Of a stretch of 29,213 bases of DNA, positions 1 through 9,759 are shown piece by piece; position 1 is the stretch's first letter, and every line of letters starts with the position of its first letter. Source of the DNA: Pelomyxa schiedti (taxonomy: Eukaryota; Evosea; Pelobiontida; Pelomyxidae). Location: NCBI GenBank assembly GCA_020536535.1, contig JAHLWZ010000236.1, positions 2,356 to 31,568 of the forward strand, in the 5' to 3' direction. Below the pieces are notes generated by a model, which made no database searches, had not been told where the DNA came from, and saw only the letters and a program-made list of their open reading frames with translations. The position numbers and the translations under genes were made by a program.

Positions 1-13
1 ATAAAGATGAACC

Positions 14-2578
14 TTACAAGAATTTGCTTCTTTGAGCGATGGTGTTAGTATTTTGGATGGAATTCTCTGCGTCCCTGTTAGCTATCCAGCACATGGCCCA
101 CAGCTGGAATTCCAGAGACCACCTGCCGGGGATGTACTCCATTCCCAATTGTGCCAGCTTGTTCAGCTCTCTCGCCGCCGGCCGGTCACCCCCATACTTG
201 TTCTGTGTGTACCGGGCAATGCACCATACATTGGCCACCGCGGGCACCATTCCCCACACAGAATCACACTCCAACTGGGGGAATTTGTTCAGTAACATCC
301 TCCATGTTGAGATGTGGAGTTCCTTGTTCCCGGTAATAGTCGTTTGCCGGCCATATCGTGCGAATATAGTCAGAACCTGTATATATATGAGGAACAAAAT
401 GCGACGAGTACACCGTACACACCTCCTTTAAGCTGATTTTAAAAGAGTCAATTAACCATTCCGCACAGCCCTTCTTGTTTTCCATAAGCAACCGGAAGAG
501 CAGGAAGTTAGTGTTTGCCTTGATGTGACCAGGTGCGAGATTGAAGTTCTCAACTAGCCACCTAATAGTATCAGAACATAAACATGCACCTTCCATACTC
601 AGGCAATGGGATACATCTTCAGCAGAGAAGGATATCAACGAGGTGAGCTCTTTCACCTCATTGAGAGTCCTCTGTGCGACACACTGAAGAATCCCTCCTT
701 TCTTGATGGAACTACCGGGTATTACGGGACCGATGTGGAATGCCTTGATGATGAAGAGTATGGCTTTTGGGCGTAGAGATGCTGCTGCTTGATCAAGCAC
801 TTCCAAGGCGGTGTCATTGTCAAGCTCAACAGCAGCATTAAGTCGACCGACAAACCACTCAATGCCCTCCAGTTTCTCTTGGATGCCCCTCTCAGTGTGC
901 TTACATATTTCAAGAAGGGCCTTTGAAACACCACTTGAGCCCTGAGAGTTGATAATGTTCATCACTGAATAAGTTTCCTCCAACCAGTTGGCAATTCTGA
1001 TGTTGCCCATGCGAAGTGAGCTCAGAAGGGATTGAATGAATTCAGCTGGGGAGAGATCGACCTTCATTGACAGCCACTTCACGAGTGCTGGGTTGTCCGC
1101 CGGATTTGAGCATGCTGCATGAAGTGTGTCAGCTGTTGGTCTTATGTGTCTCGCAGATATAAGCCACTCTGCAAAGCTTAAATCGGAGCTGAAAAAATAC
1201 CCACAGAACGTATTCAGTGTGGCTTCTGTTAACAGCACAGAAAAGGATTCTATGGCCCAGTTTCTTATTTCAGGGTTCTTGATGCCGGATATTGGAATAT
1301 ATCTATAATTAGGTACGTGCAGCTGTTTTTGCAGCCACTTACACAACTCAAGGGTGCTATGTTCATTCCAAAGAACATCTCTCAACAGATTTCTCGCTGA
1401 AGCGGGTTCACTTTCACAGGGGAAGTTTTCAAGAAACCACTTGACAAGGTTGGGGTTTTTGCCCTCAGCACAGTGCGTTGTGAGTTCCACTACAATCGGC
1501 CAATTGGTGGTGCCAGTGCTGGGGAGTATGTTTGATACGAGATTAAAAGTATCCGTAATCCACTTGGCAACCTCTAGGTGGTCATTTCTAAGTGCTACGG
1601 CAAAGGGTACCACCATTTGCCAAGGTTCCTTGATCCCGAAGGAGACTGTGACCCATTGCAGCATCTCCAGGTACCCAGATTCACAGATATCGCAGAGAAG
1701 ATGGAACTCACCGAAATTGCCGGCCTCCGCATCTTCCATGAGTCCAATGCCGGGCCTCTTGTCCCACGTCAAGCGGCCAGGAGGTCTGGTGCCCATAAGA
1801 ATTCCGACTTCTTCTGTGTTTGTTTCTTCTTGCCCAGTACCAGATTCAAAGAAAGCCTTTGCAGCCGGCAGGTGACCCCCAATACACAATCCAAACATCA
1901 CAGCCAGGCTCTCTTTGTGCTGTCTGCTCTTCGTTGGCCCCCTGCAACAAAGTGATATATCAGGAAGTGGTTTTTAGTGTCAAAGCGTTACTATCAGTCT
2001 TACGTCTCTTAAGGCAAACACTCTATAGCCTCTACGCAACCAATTAAATAATAATAATAATAGCAGTAATAAATATTATAATTACTGACTCCGCATATTT
2101 TCCCAAATTCACACTGGGCAGACAAGAACGGATACATTGTTTCCCTGCTGTCGATATTCCTCACGATCCACGACACGCACCTCGACCGCGGGTCCCCCGT
2201 CGCGCTCGCGGCCGCCACGAGCACGTGGTACCACCCGCTGTGCCCCACGCTCGCTCCAACGCCCCACGGCTGCGAGGCCAGTCGCAGGGCGGCGCGGCAC
2301 GCGAGCCCCGCCAGCGGCCACACCCCCTCCCCCACCCTCACCAGGGCCGAGCACGCCTCCAGGCGCTCGCGCTCCCTGCCCCTGGCGCAGGTGCCGCGGT
2401 CGACCCCGTCGCTGCTGGTCGGCAGCTGCGGCGGCAGGGCGCGGGCGGCGGCGAGCCGGGCGAGGGGCAGCAGATGGGCCGCCGCCACGTGCTGCCACAC
2501 CACGGCGGCCACGTGCACCGCCCACTCCACCCCCGCGGCCCGGCTCCTGCCCAGCCCCGCTGCGGCGCTGCTCGCCAT
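14..2578 (-). CDS. Ankyrin-like solenoid protein ANK-1 (3 exons, ~774 aa)
   Basis: Exons on the minus strand: 2578-2136, 1941-423, 376-14. Introns (194 and 46 nt) are GTATCC..CAG and GTGTGT..CAG; phases 2 and 0 agree and give one open frame. Exon 1 is very GC-rich and encodes an N-terminal domain with a WAVHV..VVWQHV motif and the segment GDPRSRCVSWIVRNID. Exon 2 starts with an FGLCIGGHL segment and then carries degenerate ~33-residue repeats of the kind 'HLEVAKWI', 'NIRIANWLEETYSV', 'GCAEWLIDSF'. Exon 3 has the conserved STWRMLLNKFPQLE block. The same three-exon structure recurs in the genes at 5473 and 12378, which supports the model. The repeat family is ankyrin-like by spacing and W/L pattern (inference); the molecular role is unknown, probably protein binding. 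The stop codon lies 14 bp inside the window edge. Confidence 0.8.
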
Positions 2579-2646
2579 GCCTCCCTGACTTGGAACGATT
2601 TTTTATTTCGTTAACCCTGACGGTTCACAGACCCTTGGGCGTGTCT

Positions 2647-3882
2647 TTAGGGAAGCAGTGTCACAAAAGGTGTGCCCATTTCTGGGTACCCAGTAGTATC
2701 TACACGCAGAATCCTGTGTCCCGTTGTGATTTCTGTCATGGTAAATCTGTTTCTTGAGCCATCCAAACTGAAAAGGTGGCCTCCTTCAGCAGTATGCCAG
2801 ATTCCTTCCAAAGTGAATTTTTTCCCAGAAATTGTTGTGCTCCCATTGCATTCCCATACTTGATACCACCCAGAACAGTTGTAGCCATAGCAAAACAAAC
2901 AGAACTGGTGGTTGTTCAAAGTACACAACTGCAATTTCCACCAGTTACTGCTCAAATCTGCAATTTCAGTGGCCCCTTTGGCAGTATCCTCCAGTTCAAA
3001 AATTTTACACCTCTCTCTTCCCAACTCTGCTTTTAGGATGGCCACATGCCTGGGGTTGTTGCCTGTGCTCTTCAAAAAGGTAACATCAACTCGATGTCCT
3101 TCTATTCCTGGAATGTTGCACTTCGCTTCCTTGATCACACAGAGAACCCCGTCGACAAAGGAACGTCTGAGGTCAACCATAAAGTAGCCGAGTGATTCAG
3201 GTGGCCCTCGGGTCAGCACATGAGCCAAGTCAGAGTCCGCATCAGTGTCACCGAGGCGCACCATTCTGCACGTAGTTTCCTCGGGTATATCGTACTTAGT
3301 AGAGATCTCTCTCGTGGTATTCTGTGCTGTGTTCTCTTCTTCTTGGAGCGTCTCTTTTTGCAGCAACGTTATTCCCATGTAACATGTGTCCTGTCTATAC
3401 CAGAAATCAACACGCCACAGACGATTTTGCATGGAGAACGGGTGCGTAGGGTACACACACTCGCACGACGACAAGCCCCTCGTGATTCCGCACAGTGGAG
3501 ACACCCCAAACGTGAACGACTGCCGCCACCTTGCGCCCGCGGCCTGGTCGCCCAAGCAACCCAGCACGACGACGAACTTCCTCTCGGTCAACAACACGGC
3601 GATGTAGTCCCACAATTGGGAGACGAGGGTGTGCCCGTGCGTGGCCAGCAGCCTCGCCGGCGACCCCGCACCGCACCGAGAGTGCGTGCCCACCGCGAGC
3701 ACGGCGTGCAGCATCGACCAAGTTTCGCGCATCCAAGTGGAGAGCCACCCACCGCGCAGGGGAGTGATGTCACCGCAACTCTTGGAGGTGAGGCAGAGTG
3801 ATGACGACGCTACCAGCCCGCGTTCGTTGGTGGACATCATTCGCCACGTCACCGTTGGTAGTGTGGGTTGCGTAGCTGCCAT
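2647..3882 (-). CDS. Beta-family protein BETA-1, unknown function (411 aa, single exon)
   Basis: Single open frame. I chose ATG 3882 (MAATQPTLP); the frame stays open upstream without another convincing ATG, and MM fourteen residues further in is an alternative. The N-terminal third is GC-rich and carries THSRCGAGSPARLL, matching TNARCGRNSPARTLG in the plus-strand genes at 8131 and 14855. The C-terminal part alternates hydrophobic and polar residues and has a WECNGS motif matching WDCNC in those genes, so it is a diverged member of the same family. It looks beta-rich, perhaps a beta-propeller-like fold, but I recognise no named domain. No signal peptide or membrane segment is evident. Unlike its two relatives it is in tandem with, not divergent from, the neighbouring ankyrin gene, whose start lies only 68 bp downstream. 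Confidence 0.72.
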   Translation of the reverse strand: MAATQPTLPTVTWRMMSTNERGLVASSSLCLTSKSCGDITPLRGGWLSTWMRETWSMLHAVLAVGTHSRCGAGSPARLLATHGHTLVSQLWDYIAVLLTERKFVVVLGCLGDQAAGARWRQSFTFGVSPLCGITRGLSSCECVYPTHPFSMQNRLWRVDFWYRQDTCYMGITLLQKETLQEEENTAQNTTREISTKYDIPEETTCRMVRLGDTDADSDLAHVLTRGPPESLGYFMVDLRRSFVDGVLCVIKEAKCNIPGIEGHRVDVTFLKSTGNNPRHVAILKAELGRERCKIFELEDTAKGATEIADLSSNWWKLQLCTLNNHQFCLFCYGYNCSGWYQVWECNGSTTISGKKFTLEGIWHTAEGGHLFSLDGSRNRFTMTEITTGHRILRVDTTGYPEMGTPFVTLLP

Positions 3883-4047
3883 AGCACCTGTGGCTGGTTG
3901 TAATGTAATGTAAGTAAATGTGCCTTTTACTTGACGAATCCACCTCGTTTGTTTGTTGTTGATGGATCCCAACTTGGGAACTTTTCTTAGTTGGTTACAA
4001 ACGAACTTCGTTTTTTCAGTAGATTGGACGTGGACCCACAACGGGAT

Positions 4048-5251
4048 TCACGGCCACTGTGGAGGTTCACCAGTGATTGCCTCTAATTCCCAATCGGCGG
4101 TGCAGTTAGCAAGCCTGCCTGACTTTTTGAATCCCAGCCGTTTGCACTCTGTGTACAGTTCGCGGAAGACGTTCAAGGCCCCCTCACGGTCGGCAAGGTC
4201 AACCTGCAGTGTGACTGCGTGAGCGTTGCCAGTACGTGGGAAGGAGGAGTGTCAATGAAACGCACACACCTTGAAGAACGGGCAGTCAAGGGCCTTGGCA
4301 CAGTTTCTGGCCTCTTTGATACCACGGCCAGCAGCCATTGGCTTGTATTTGTATGCGGCACGCATTGGAGCACATCGGACACTGACAATCACGATTGGCA
4401 CTTGGGAGAATGGCACATAGTTGGAGTCCTCCCAGCCATGGTCGATAATGCTAACGTCACCATACTGGCACTTGTGCTCGCGGCGGGTTACGTTCTGAAG
4501 GAAGTGTGAGATGGAAGGATTGACACAAACTAATATCAAGCGAACCTGTTGCCTCTGTGGAAGTACCGTGTATTGGAGAGTGTTCTTTAGGAATGCCCAG
4601 CTCTTTGCGTTTCCTTCCTCGTACCAGAACACAAAGGCCTCATGGTTCAAGGTATCCAGTTTTGTGAGGTACACACCCTCCGGTGGTTCTACTTTTGGAA
4701 TGGCCCCAAGTCTCCCCTGCATTTCGTCCACTATGTGATGTATGATAGATCAGTAAAAAACTTTGTGTGAGTTGAGTAGGAAGGAAGGAAGAAAGGAAAG
4801 AATATAAGGAGCACACACAGCAGTAATCCCAGAGCTTCTGGCAGCGGCTAGTCCCTGTTTCCTTGTCAGAGAGCCGCAAACCATCATAAGTTACAGGCGG
4901 ACCACCGCCACCATCGTAATAGTCCGTCTGAGGGGCAGGGGGCTCAGGGGGGCCAATGCAAGTAGAAATCAGGGGCGAAATTCCCCCAGCGTTGAATGGC
5001 TGCCGGCCTTCGCCGCCCTTCCTCATATCCAAAAACGCCGAGTCACTGAGGAACCGCCACGAGAATCCAACCACCGCGACCCTCAATTCAGTGATGATGG
5101 GATTCTCGTCTGAGGAAGGGGATCCTGGTGATGACGCCAACGGTGTGGTTTTTCTCACGAGGTCACAGGGCGGTGGTTGTTCCGGTTGTTGCGAAGGCAC
5201 ATTGGGTGTCGCTGCAGAACTGCTACTGCTGCTACTACTGCTGCCACCCAT
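4048..5251 (-). CDS. Degenerate Ras-like GTPase-fold protein (3 exons, ~349 aa)
   Basis: Exons on the minus strand: 5251-4819, 4730-4270, 4203-4048; introns are GTGTGT..TAG (88 nt, phase 1) and GTGTGT..CAG (66 nt, phase 0), and all frames agree. Residues 4-12 are a poly-Ser run in a low-complexity N-terminus. ELRVAVVGF (about 55-63) looks like Ras strand beta-1, but the expected GxxxxGKS/T P-loop is absent. Later come QVPIVIVSVRC (strand beta-5, with the NKxD motif missing) and KALDCPFFKV followed by DREGALNVFRELYTECK, which strongly resembles strand beta-6 and helix alpha-5 of Ras-family proteins. It is probably a pseudo-GTPase or a very divergent family member that no longer binds nucleotide in the usual way; that is inference. 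Its start is 221 bp from the end of ANK-2. Confidence 0.68.
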
Positions 5252-5472
5252 CTCGCTCGTTAACGATCTTAATTAATTATGTGAAATGTCTGTTCAAGAA
5301 CAAAACATAAAAATTGGCGATTCGAACTTTGATATTGAAGTGATGGTTCAAACGAATCAGATTCGGGCACTGCCTTTCCGATTCAGATGAACGGTTCTAC
5401 AGTGTCATCCCATGGCAGAAAATTACTTTTTTGGGGGGGAGTCAGGTACTCTTCCTGAGCAGAGAAAACCAA

Positions 5473-8006
5473 TCACCACACTGAAAAGTGGGAGTCACAA
5501 GGTTGGTGAAGTGGGGCAACTCTGTCAGCTTTCCACAAACGAAATTCGTTTGTAATGTTTTCGCCACAACGGGCGCACATGCGGTTCAAGAGCCTCTGTT
5601 CGAGTGGGCCATGTTTTTGCACTCGATACCTCGCGAGTGTGTACTCTGCAATCCACACAATGTTTCTCACCACAGGCATCATTTTCCAGGCAGTGTCACA
5701 GTCCAACTCTGGGAACTTGTTGAGAATCATCCTCCACGTTGAAAGAGAGAGTGCTTGGCGGCTGCCCGATCGCCCCCATATTTTGAACATGCTCACAACC
5801 TTGTGTGTGAGTTAGGTTTGAGAAAAAGTGTTTGTGTTCAGAACACACGTCATCCAAGCAAATTCCAAAAGAATCAATGAGCCATTCGGCACAGCCCTTC
5901 TTGTTTGAGACAATCAACCCATAAAGCACAACACTGTGGTTCGCCTTGATGTGACTCGTTGTGAGGTGGTATGTCTCCACAAGCCACCTCACTGCATCAG
6001 AGCACAAGTACACAGAACTGTCTAAACTCAATGCCTGTGCAACATCCTCAACAGAAAAAGAAAACAGAGAGGTGAGCTCTTTCACAGCAATCAGGCTCCA
6101 CTGTGCAACACACCCCAGCAACTTCGCCAAGAGGCTTCTTCTTCCTGGTTTGTTGGTGGAACTGGCACTGACACAAATGGTGGGTGGGATGTGGAATGCT
6201 TTGATTGTGAACAGTATGGCTTTTGGGCGTTTCGATGTGGCTGCTTGATTGAGCACTTTCCAGGCAGAGTCGTTGTCAAGCACAACAGGAGAAGCCAGTC
6301 GACCAACAAACCACTCAATGCCATCCAATTTCTCCTCGCCACTTTTCCTATCTTGAAAGATTTCCAGAAGAGCCTTGGACACACCGCTAGATCCACATGA
6401 CTTGATCACGTTCATCACGGAATAAGTTTCCTCCAACCAGTTGGCAATTTTGATATTGTTGAAGCACAGCGAGGAAAGAAGCCCCTTTTTCAGGTCTTCT
6501 GGGGAGAGTTCTAATTTTGATGAGGCCCACTTGACAAGTTCCAAGTTGTCATCGTAGTTGCGGCAAGCTGACTGGAATTCCTTCGTTGTTGGTTTGAACT
6601 TCATCTCAGAAACAAGCCACTCTACAAAGTGAAGATCAGCCCCAAAGTGGAGGAATAAACTCAGACTGAAGAGTGTGAGCAGCTGCTCGGGAAAATTTCT
6701 GGCAGCCCAGAGTCTGATTTCCGGGTTCTGGATTGTGGTAATGGACAGATCATTGTATGATGAAGGTGACAAAATGTGGCTCTTCGTCCATTCACAGAGT
6801 TCCAATGTGCTGTTCTCATTCGAGAGGACACGCCCAAACAGTATACTGGCAGATATGGCACCAATATTAGGGGGGATCTGTTCTAAGAACCACTTGAGAA
6901 AGTGAGGATCCTTCCCAGCACCACATTCCATGGCAAGGTCGAGTGCAGGCCCCAAGAATTCCCTTTGTTGCAGCTTCTGTGCCAATCCCACGAAATTGGT
7001 CAGGATCCATTTTGCAACCTCAATGTGACCTGCACTGAGTGCGGCACGGAGGGGCAGAAACATCTGCCAAGGTTCGTTGATACCAAATGCACCTGCGGCC
7101 CACTGCAGAATCTCCAGGTGTCCTGATGAACAGATTTCAGTGAGGAGGCAGAACTCACAAAAGTGCCCAGCCCACATGTCTCCCATGAGTTCGCTCTCTT
7201 TCCTCTTGTCCCACACGAGTCCGGTGGGATTCATTCCTGCCAAAACAGCACCTTGTTCTTCTTCTCCTTCGTGTCGATCTCCAGGCATCGGCTCCACAGC
7301 AGAAGCCGTTTCAAAGAAATCCTTTGCAGCAGACAAGTGTCCACCAATGCACAGACCAAACATCACCCCCACCCTTTCTTTGCGCCTCCTGTCCACCATG
7401 TTCGGCGACTCCCTGGCAAAGTCATTAAGTCATTTAAAATCAAACACAACCACCGAAAATGCCAACACGCACACGCACACGCACACGCACACGCACACGC
7501 ACACGCACACGCACACGCACACGCACACGCACACGCACACGCACACGCACACGCACACGCACACTCAACCATCACCCTGCCATTTACTCTTCGCCTTTTG
7601 GGTTTGGCAATTCATACCTCGTTGGCCTGCCGTCGATGTGCCTCACCAACCACGACACGCACCTCGACCGCGGGTCCCCCGTCGCGCTCGCGGCCACCAC
7701 GAGCACGTGGTACCACCCGCTGTGGGCCACCCCCGCGCACCCCGGCCCAGGCAACGAGTACCACGGCCGCGACGCCACCCCCACCGCCAGCTTGCACGCG
7801 ACCCCCGCCAGCGGCCACACCCCCTCCCCCGCCCTCACCAGCTCCCTGCACGCCTCCGCGCGGGCGGACGCGGTGCCGTCGGGCGTGCCGGGGGGCACGA
7901 GGTGGGGCACCACGACGTGCTGCCAAACAATTGTGGCCACGTGCACAGCCCACTCCAGTGCGCGGGTGCGGGGCGTGTTGTTGGTGCAACAAACATTCGT
8001 GTCCAT
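5473..8006 (-). CDS. Ankyrin-like solenoid protein ANK-2 (3 exons, ~759 aa)
   Basis: Exons on the minus strand: 8006-7618, 7412-5849, 5799-5473. Intron 1 (205 nt, GTATGA..CAG, phase 2) contains a long hexanucleotide microsatellite; intron 2 (49 nt, GTGTGT..AAG, phase 0) has a CTAAC branch-like sequence. Exon 1 gives the WAVHV..IVWQHVVVPHLVPP domain, exon 2 the VMFGLCIGGHLSAAK start and repeats such as HIEVAKWIL, LELCEWT, IKIANWLEETYSVMN and GCAEWLIDSFGICLDD, exon 3 the STWRMILNKFPELD block. ATG 8006 matches the N-terminal length of its paralogues; an in-frame ATG at 8039 is possible. It is head-to-head with the beta-family gene at 8131 and is the left member of the first duplicated block. Function unknown; ankyrin-like by repeat pattern. 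Confidence 0.82.
7465..7564. repeat. (ACACGC)n microsatellite in ANK-2 intron 1
   Basis: Sixteen uninterrupted copies of the hexamer ACACGC (7465-7560) plus a partial copy. All copies are identical. The array lies wholly inside the first intron of ANK-2 (7617-7413). Because the unit is a multiple of three it leaves every frame open and creates spurious Thr-Arg, His-Ala and Cys-Ala reading frames. The equivalent intron of ANK-3 lacks it. Confidence 0.97.
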
Positions 8007-8130
8007 TCGGTTTTCGGAAATACAATTACGCGAAACCATCGTCGCACGGCGCAATGACGACCAACAAGCCGCAAGTACTTGCGTGCACGCCGAGGTAGAT
8101 TGGAGACCCACAATTCGCGTTCGTGACCAA
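8007..8130. promoter_or_regulatory. Divergent promoter region, ANK-2 / BETA-2
   Basis: Only 124 bp separate the chosen starts of two head-to-head genes (45-91 bp if the alternative ATGs at 8039 or 8052 are used), so transcription of both must start here or inside the flanking codons. No clear TATA element is seen. The boundary is uncertain because both N-termini are uncertain. Confidence 0.4.
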
Positions 8131-9303
8131 ATGTTGGCGTTGGCAAGTGCGACCAACGCACGGTGCGGCCGCAACAGCCCGGCGAGGACCCTCGGCCAGC
8201 ACTCACAGCTGCTCAGGGCGTTATGGGACGCGGTCGGACCTGGTGCCCGGAAGTGGTTCAGTCTGCTCGTCACCAACACCCTTGGAACCCGGTCTACATC
8301 CATTTTGATCTCAGTTTGCCCACTGATGTCTGGTGTTTACGACGTGCAAAGCATGTGGGACCACGGCACTGGGGGCCATGCCTCCAAATTATGGGTGAGT
8401 CCTGGACACTGCTTAGTTCAGGCAAAGCAGTACAACTGGGAAAGGATGCTCATGATAGAGAATGTTGCCTCTCTGGGTAGTGATCACAGTGGTCATTATG
8501 GGAGTGAAGATACCTGCAGTTGGTCACTTGCATCCCAGGAATTCGTTCATGATCGTAGTTTTGCTTTCAATGGCAAGTGGTGGGTGTTGAATTCTCCTGA
8601 TGATGATCCAAGTGCTCTGGTGATCAGGCCGATTCTGGATCCTGACAATTCCAGGATTGTGACTATTTCTGGTTTTCAATCAAGGGAGCTGCAGCCGCAT
8701 ATTGTGACTGATCTTGTTTTCAATAAGGCACTTCCTGATGAGATGCTTGTTGTGAAGCACGATCGAATCCTTCCGATGTTGTTGTCGTTCCAGGTCATTG
8801 ATGTTGCACAAACACACAAAATGCATTGCATCACCTCACTGTGCATGGCTTCTTTTGCTGGCCGTTATTACACACGCTCACTATTGATGAGAAAGCGAAA
8901 TGGGGAGGTTGCTATTATTGTTGAGTCTTCTGAGCAGAACGGAATGCGGATTAATCAGTACGACTTAGATTCTGGTGATGTGAAGCAACTGCAACTGGCC
9001 TTCCAGCGTGACATTGACCTATCACAGCTGAGCAGCTCCCTTTTTTGTGTTGGCTCATCCAGTGCACACAAGTATGAAATATGGGATTGCAACTGCACAA
9101 CACATCCATTGATGGTTGGGAGTAGTGGCCCTGGAAAGTTGAACCAGTTTGTTGCTGAGTCTGGTTTCCTTTTCAAAGTTAATAAGAAGAAAATACAGAT
9201 GGTTGATCCCTTCTCCCGTGCAGTCATACTTGGGCTCACATTCAATGAGGGGAAGAAACACATGAAAATTGGCAGAATATCAGCACACCTGTCTTTCCCT
9301 TGA
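8131..9303 (+). CDS. Beta-family protein BETA-2, unknown function (~390 aa)
   Basis: Uninterrupted frame to TGA 9301-9303. The first in-frame ATG is 8131 (MLALASATNARCG). The frame is open far upstream but has no ATG, and in the paralogue at 14855 the start codon lies about 20 residues earlier at a position where this copy has lost the ATG. Shared motifs with that paralogue include NGKWWV, ALVIRPILDPD, SLPDE/ALPDE, LLMRKRNG, LSQLSSSLFC and YEIWDCNC. The many short hydrophobic-polar alternations suggest beta-sheet, possibly a propeller; no named domain is recognised and there is no signal peptide. It diverges from ANK-2 and is followed by a convergent U2 snRNA gene. Confidence 0.75.
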   Translation: MLALASATNARCGRNSPARTLGQHSQLLRALWDAVGPGARKWFSLLVTNTLGTRSTSILISVCPLMSGVYDVQSMWDHGTGGHASKLWVSPGHCLVQAKQYNWERMLMIENVASLGSDHSGHYGSEDTCSWSLASQEFVHDRSFAFNGKWWVLNSPDDDPSALVIRPILDPDNSRIVTISGFQSRELQPHIVTDLVFNKALPDEMLVVKHDRILPMLLSFQVIDVAQTHKMHCITSLCMASFAGRYYTRSLLMRKRNGEVAIIVESSEQNGMRINQYDLDSGDVKQLQLAFQRDIDLSQLSSSLFCVGSSSAHKYEIWDCNCTTHPLMVGSSGPGKLNQFVAESGFLFKVNKKKIQMVDPFSRAVILGLTFNEGKKHMKIGRISAHLSFP

Positions 9304-9759
9304 CACGACCAAGTCAAAAAAACTACACTGCACTTTTTTTCATTTTTTTTCGAATGAAGGTGCTTGGTTTTATTTTGATGGAAGTGGGGGTTGACCACAC
9401 GAGGCAGCAGTGCAGTGCCTGGACAATCATGAGGGCACCCAACTTGGCGGCGGAGCAAGCCCCACAACACCAAGAGGACACCCCCAAGCGACCCCACAAA
9501 AAATAAGTTTAATATCGATGCGGCCCAATGGGCAGCTTTCAGATATTAAGCTGAAAAGAACAGATACTACACTTGATCTTAGCCAAAAGGCCGAGAAGGT
9601 ATATGAAGTATCATTGACCCTTGGCTCGGATTGCCCGTACCTTGTTGAAAATGTCAATTATGGGGCAATCCGATGCCTCTTCCATCTGATTGATTTTACG
9701 ATTTAGAGGAATCAATCTCACCCGTATCTACGGACCAACAAGGTTTGCCAACAAGGGCA
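9304..9759. other. Intergenic spacer holding the U2 gene
   Basis: This 456-bp spacer separates BETA-2 from sulfatase A. It contains the minus-strand U2 snRNA (9602-9411). The 157 bp at 9603-9759 must contain the promoters of both U2 (leftward) and sulfatase A (rightward); no motif could be assigned there with confidence. The 107 bp at 9304-9410 hold two short T-rich tracts (9331-9349), possibly the 3' end region of BETA-2. Confidence 0.7.
9411..9602 (-). ncRNA. U2: U2 spliceosomal snRNA
   Basis: The minus strand reads 5'-AUACCUUCUCGGCCUUUUGG from 9602, followed by GCUAAGAUCAAGUGUAGUAUCUGUU-like sequence identical to the universal U2 core. The branch-site recognition element GUAGUA is at nucleotides 33-38 (9570-9565), the same position as in human U2. 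Stem IIa arms UUUCAG (9556-9551) and CUGAAA (9542-9537) differ from the human arms by a compensatory pair, evidence of real folding. An Sm site AUUUUUUG is at 9504-9497. A stem III candidate closes with a CUUG loop, and a stem IV candidate pairs GUGCC (9438-9434) with GGCAC (9419-9415). The 3' end is estimated from that stem; length about 192 nt is normal for U2. It binds the intron branch point in the spliceosome. Confidence 0.95.

Noticed and set aside
264-376. Continuation of the large ankyrin frame past the second intron (also at 5696-5848)
   Set aside because: The read-through frame loses the conserved STWRM block, which is in the alternate frame in all three paralogues and is restored by a phase-0 GTGTGT..AG intron.
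2137-2757. Long plus-strand Pro/Arg-rich frames over 2137-2757 and the similar ones at 7650-8100 and 14417-14813
   Set aside because: They are antisense or out-of-frame shadows of the GC-rich ankyrin first exons; composition is Pro/Arg/Thr-biased, and the real frames are supported by splice phases and paralogue alignment.
5316-5360. tRNA T-loop/B-box-like sequences (GTTCGAATC on minus, GGTTCAAAC on plus)
   Set aside because: No 5-bp T-stem or acceptor stem can be formed and no anticodon arm is visible.
7459-7570. Thr-Arg, His-Ala or Cys-Ala dipeptide repeat protein
   Set aside because: Artefact of the intronic ACACGC microsatellite, which keeps all frames open.
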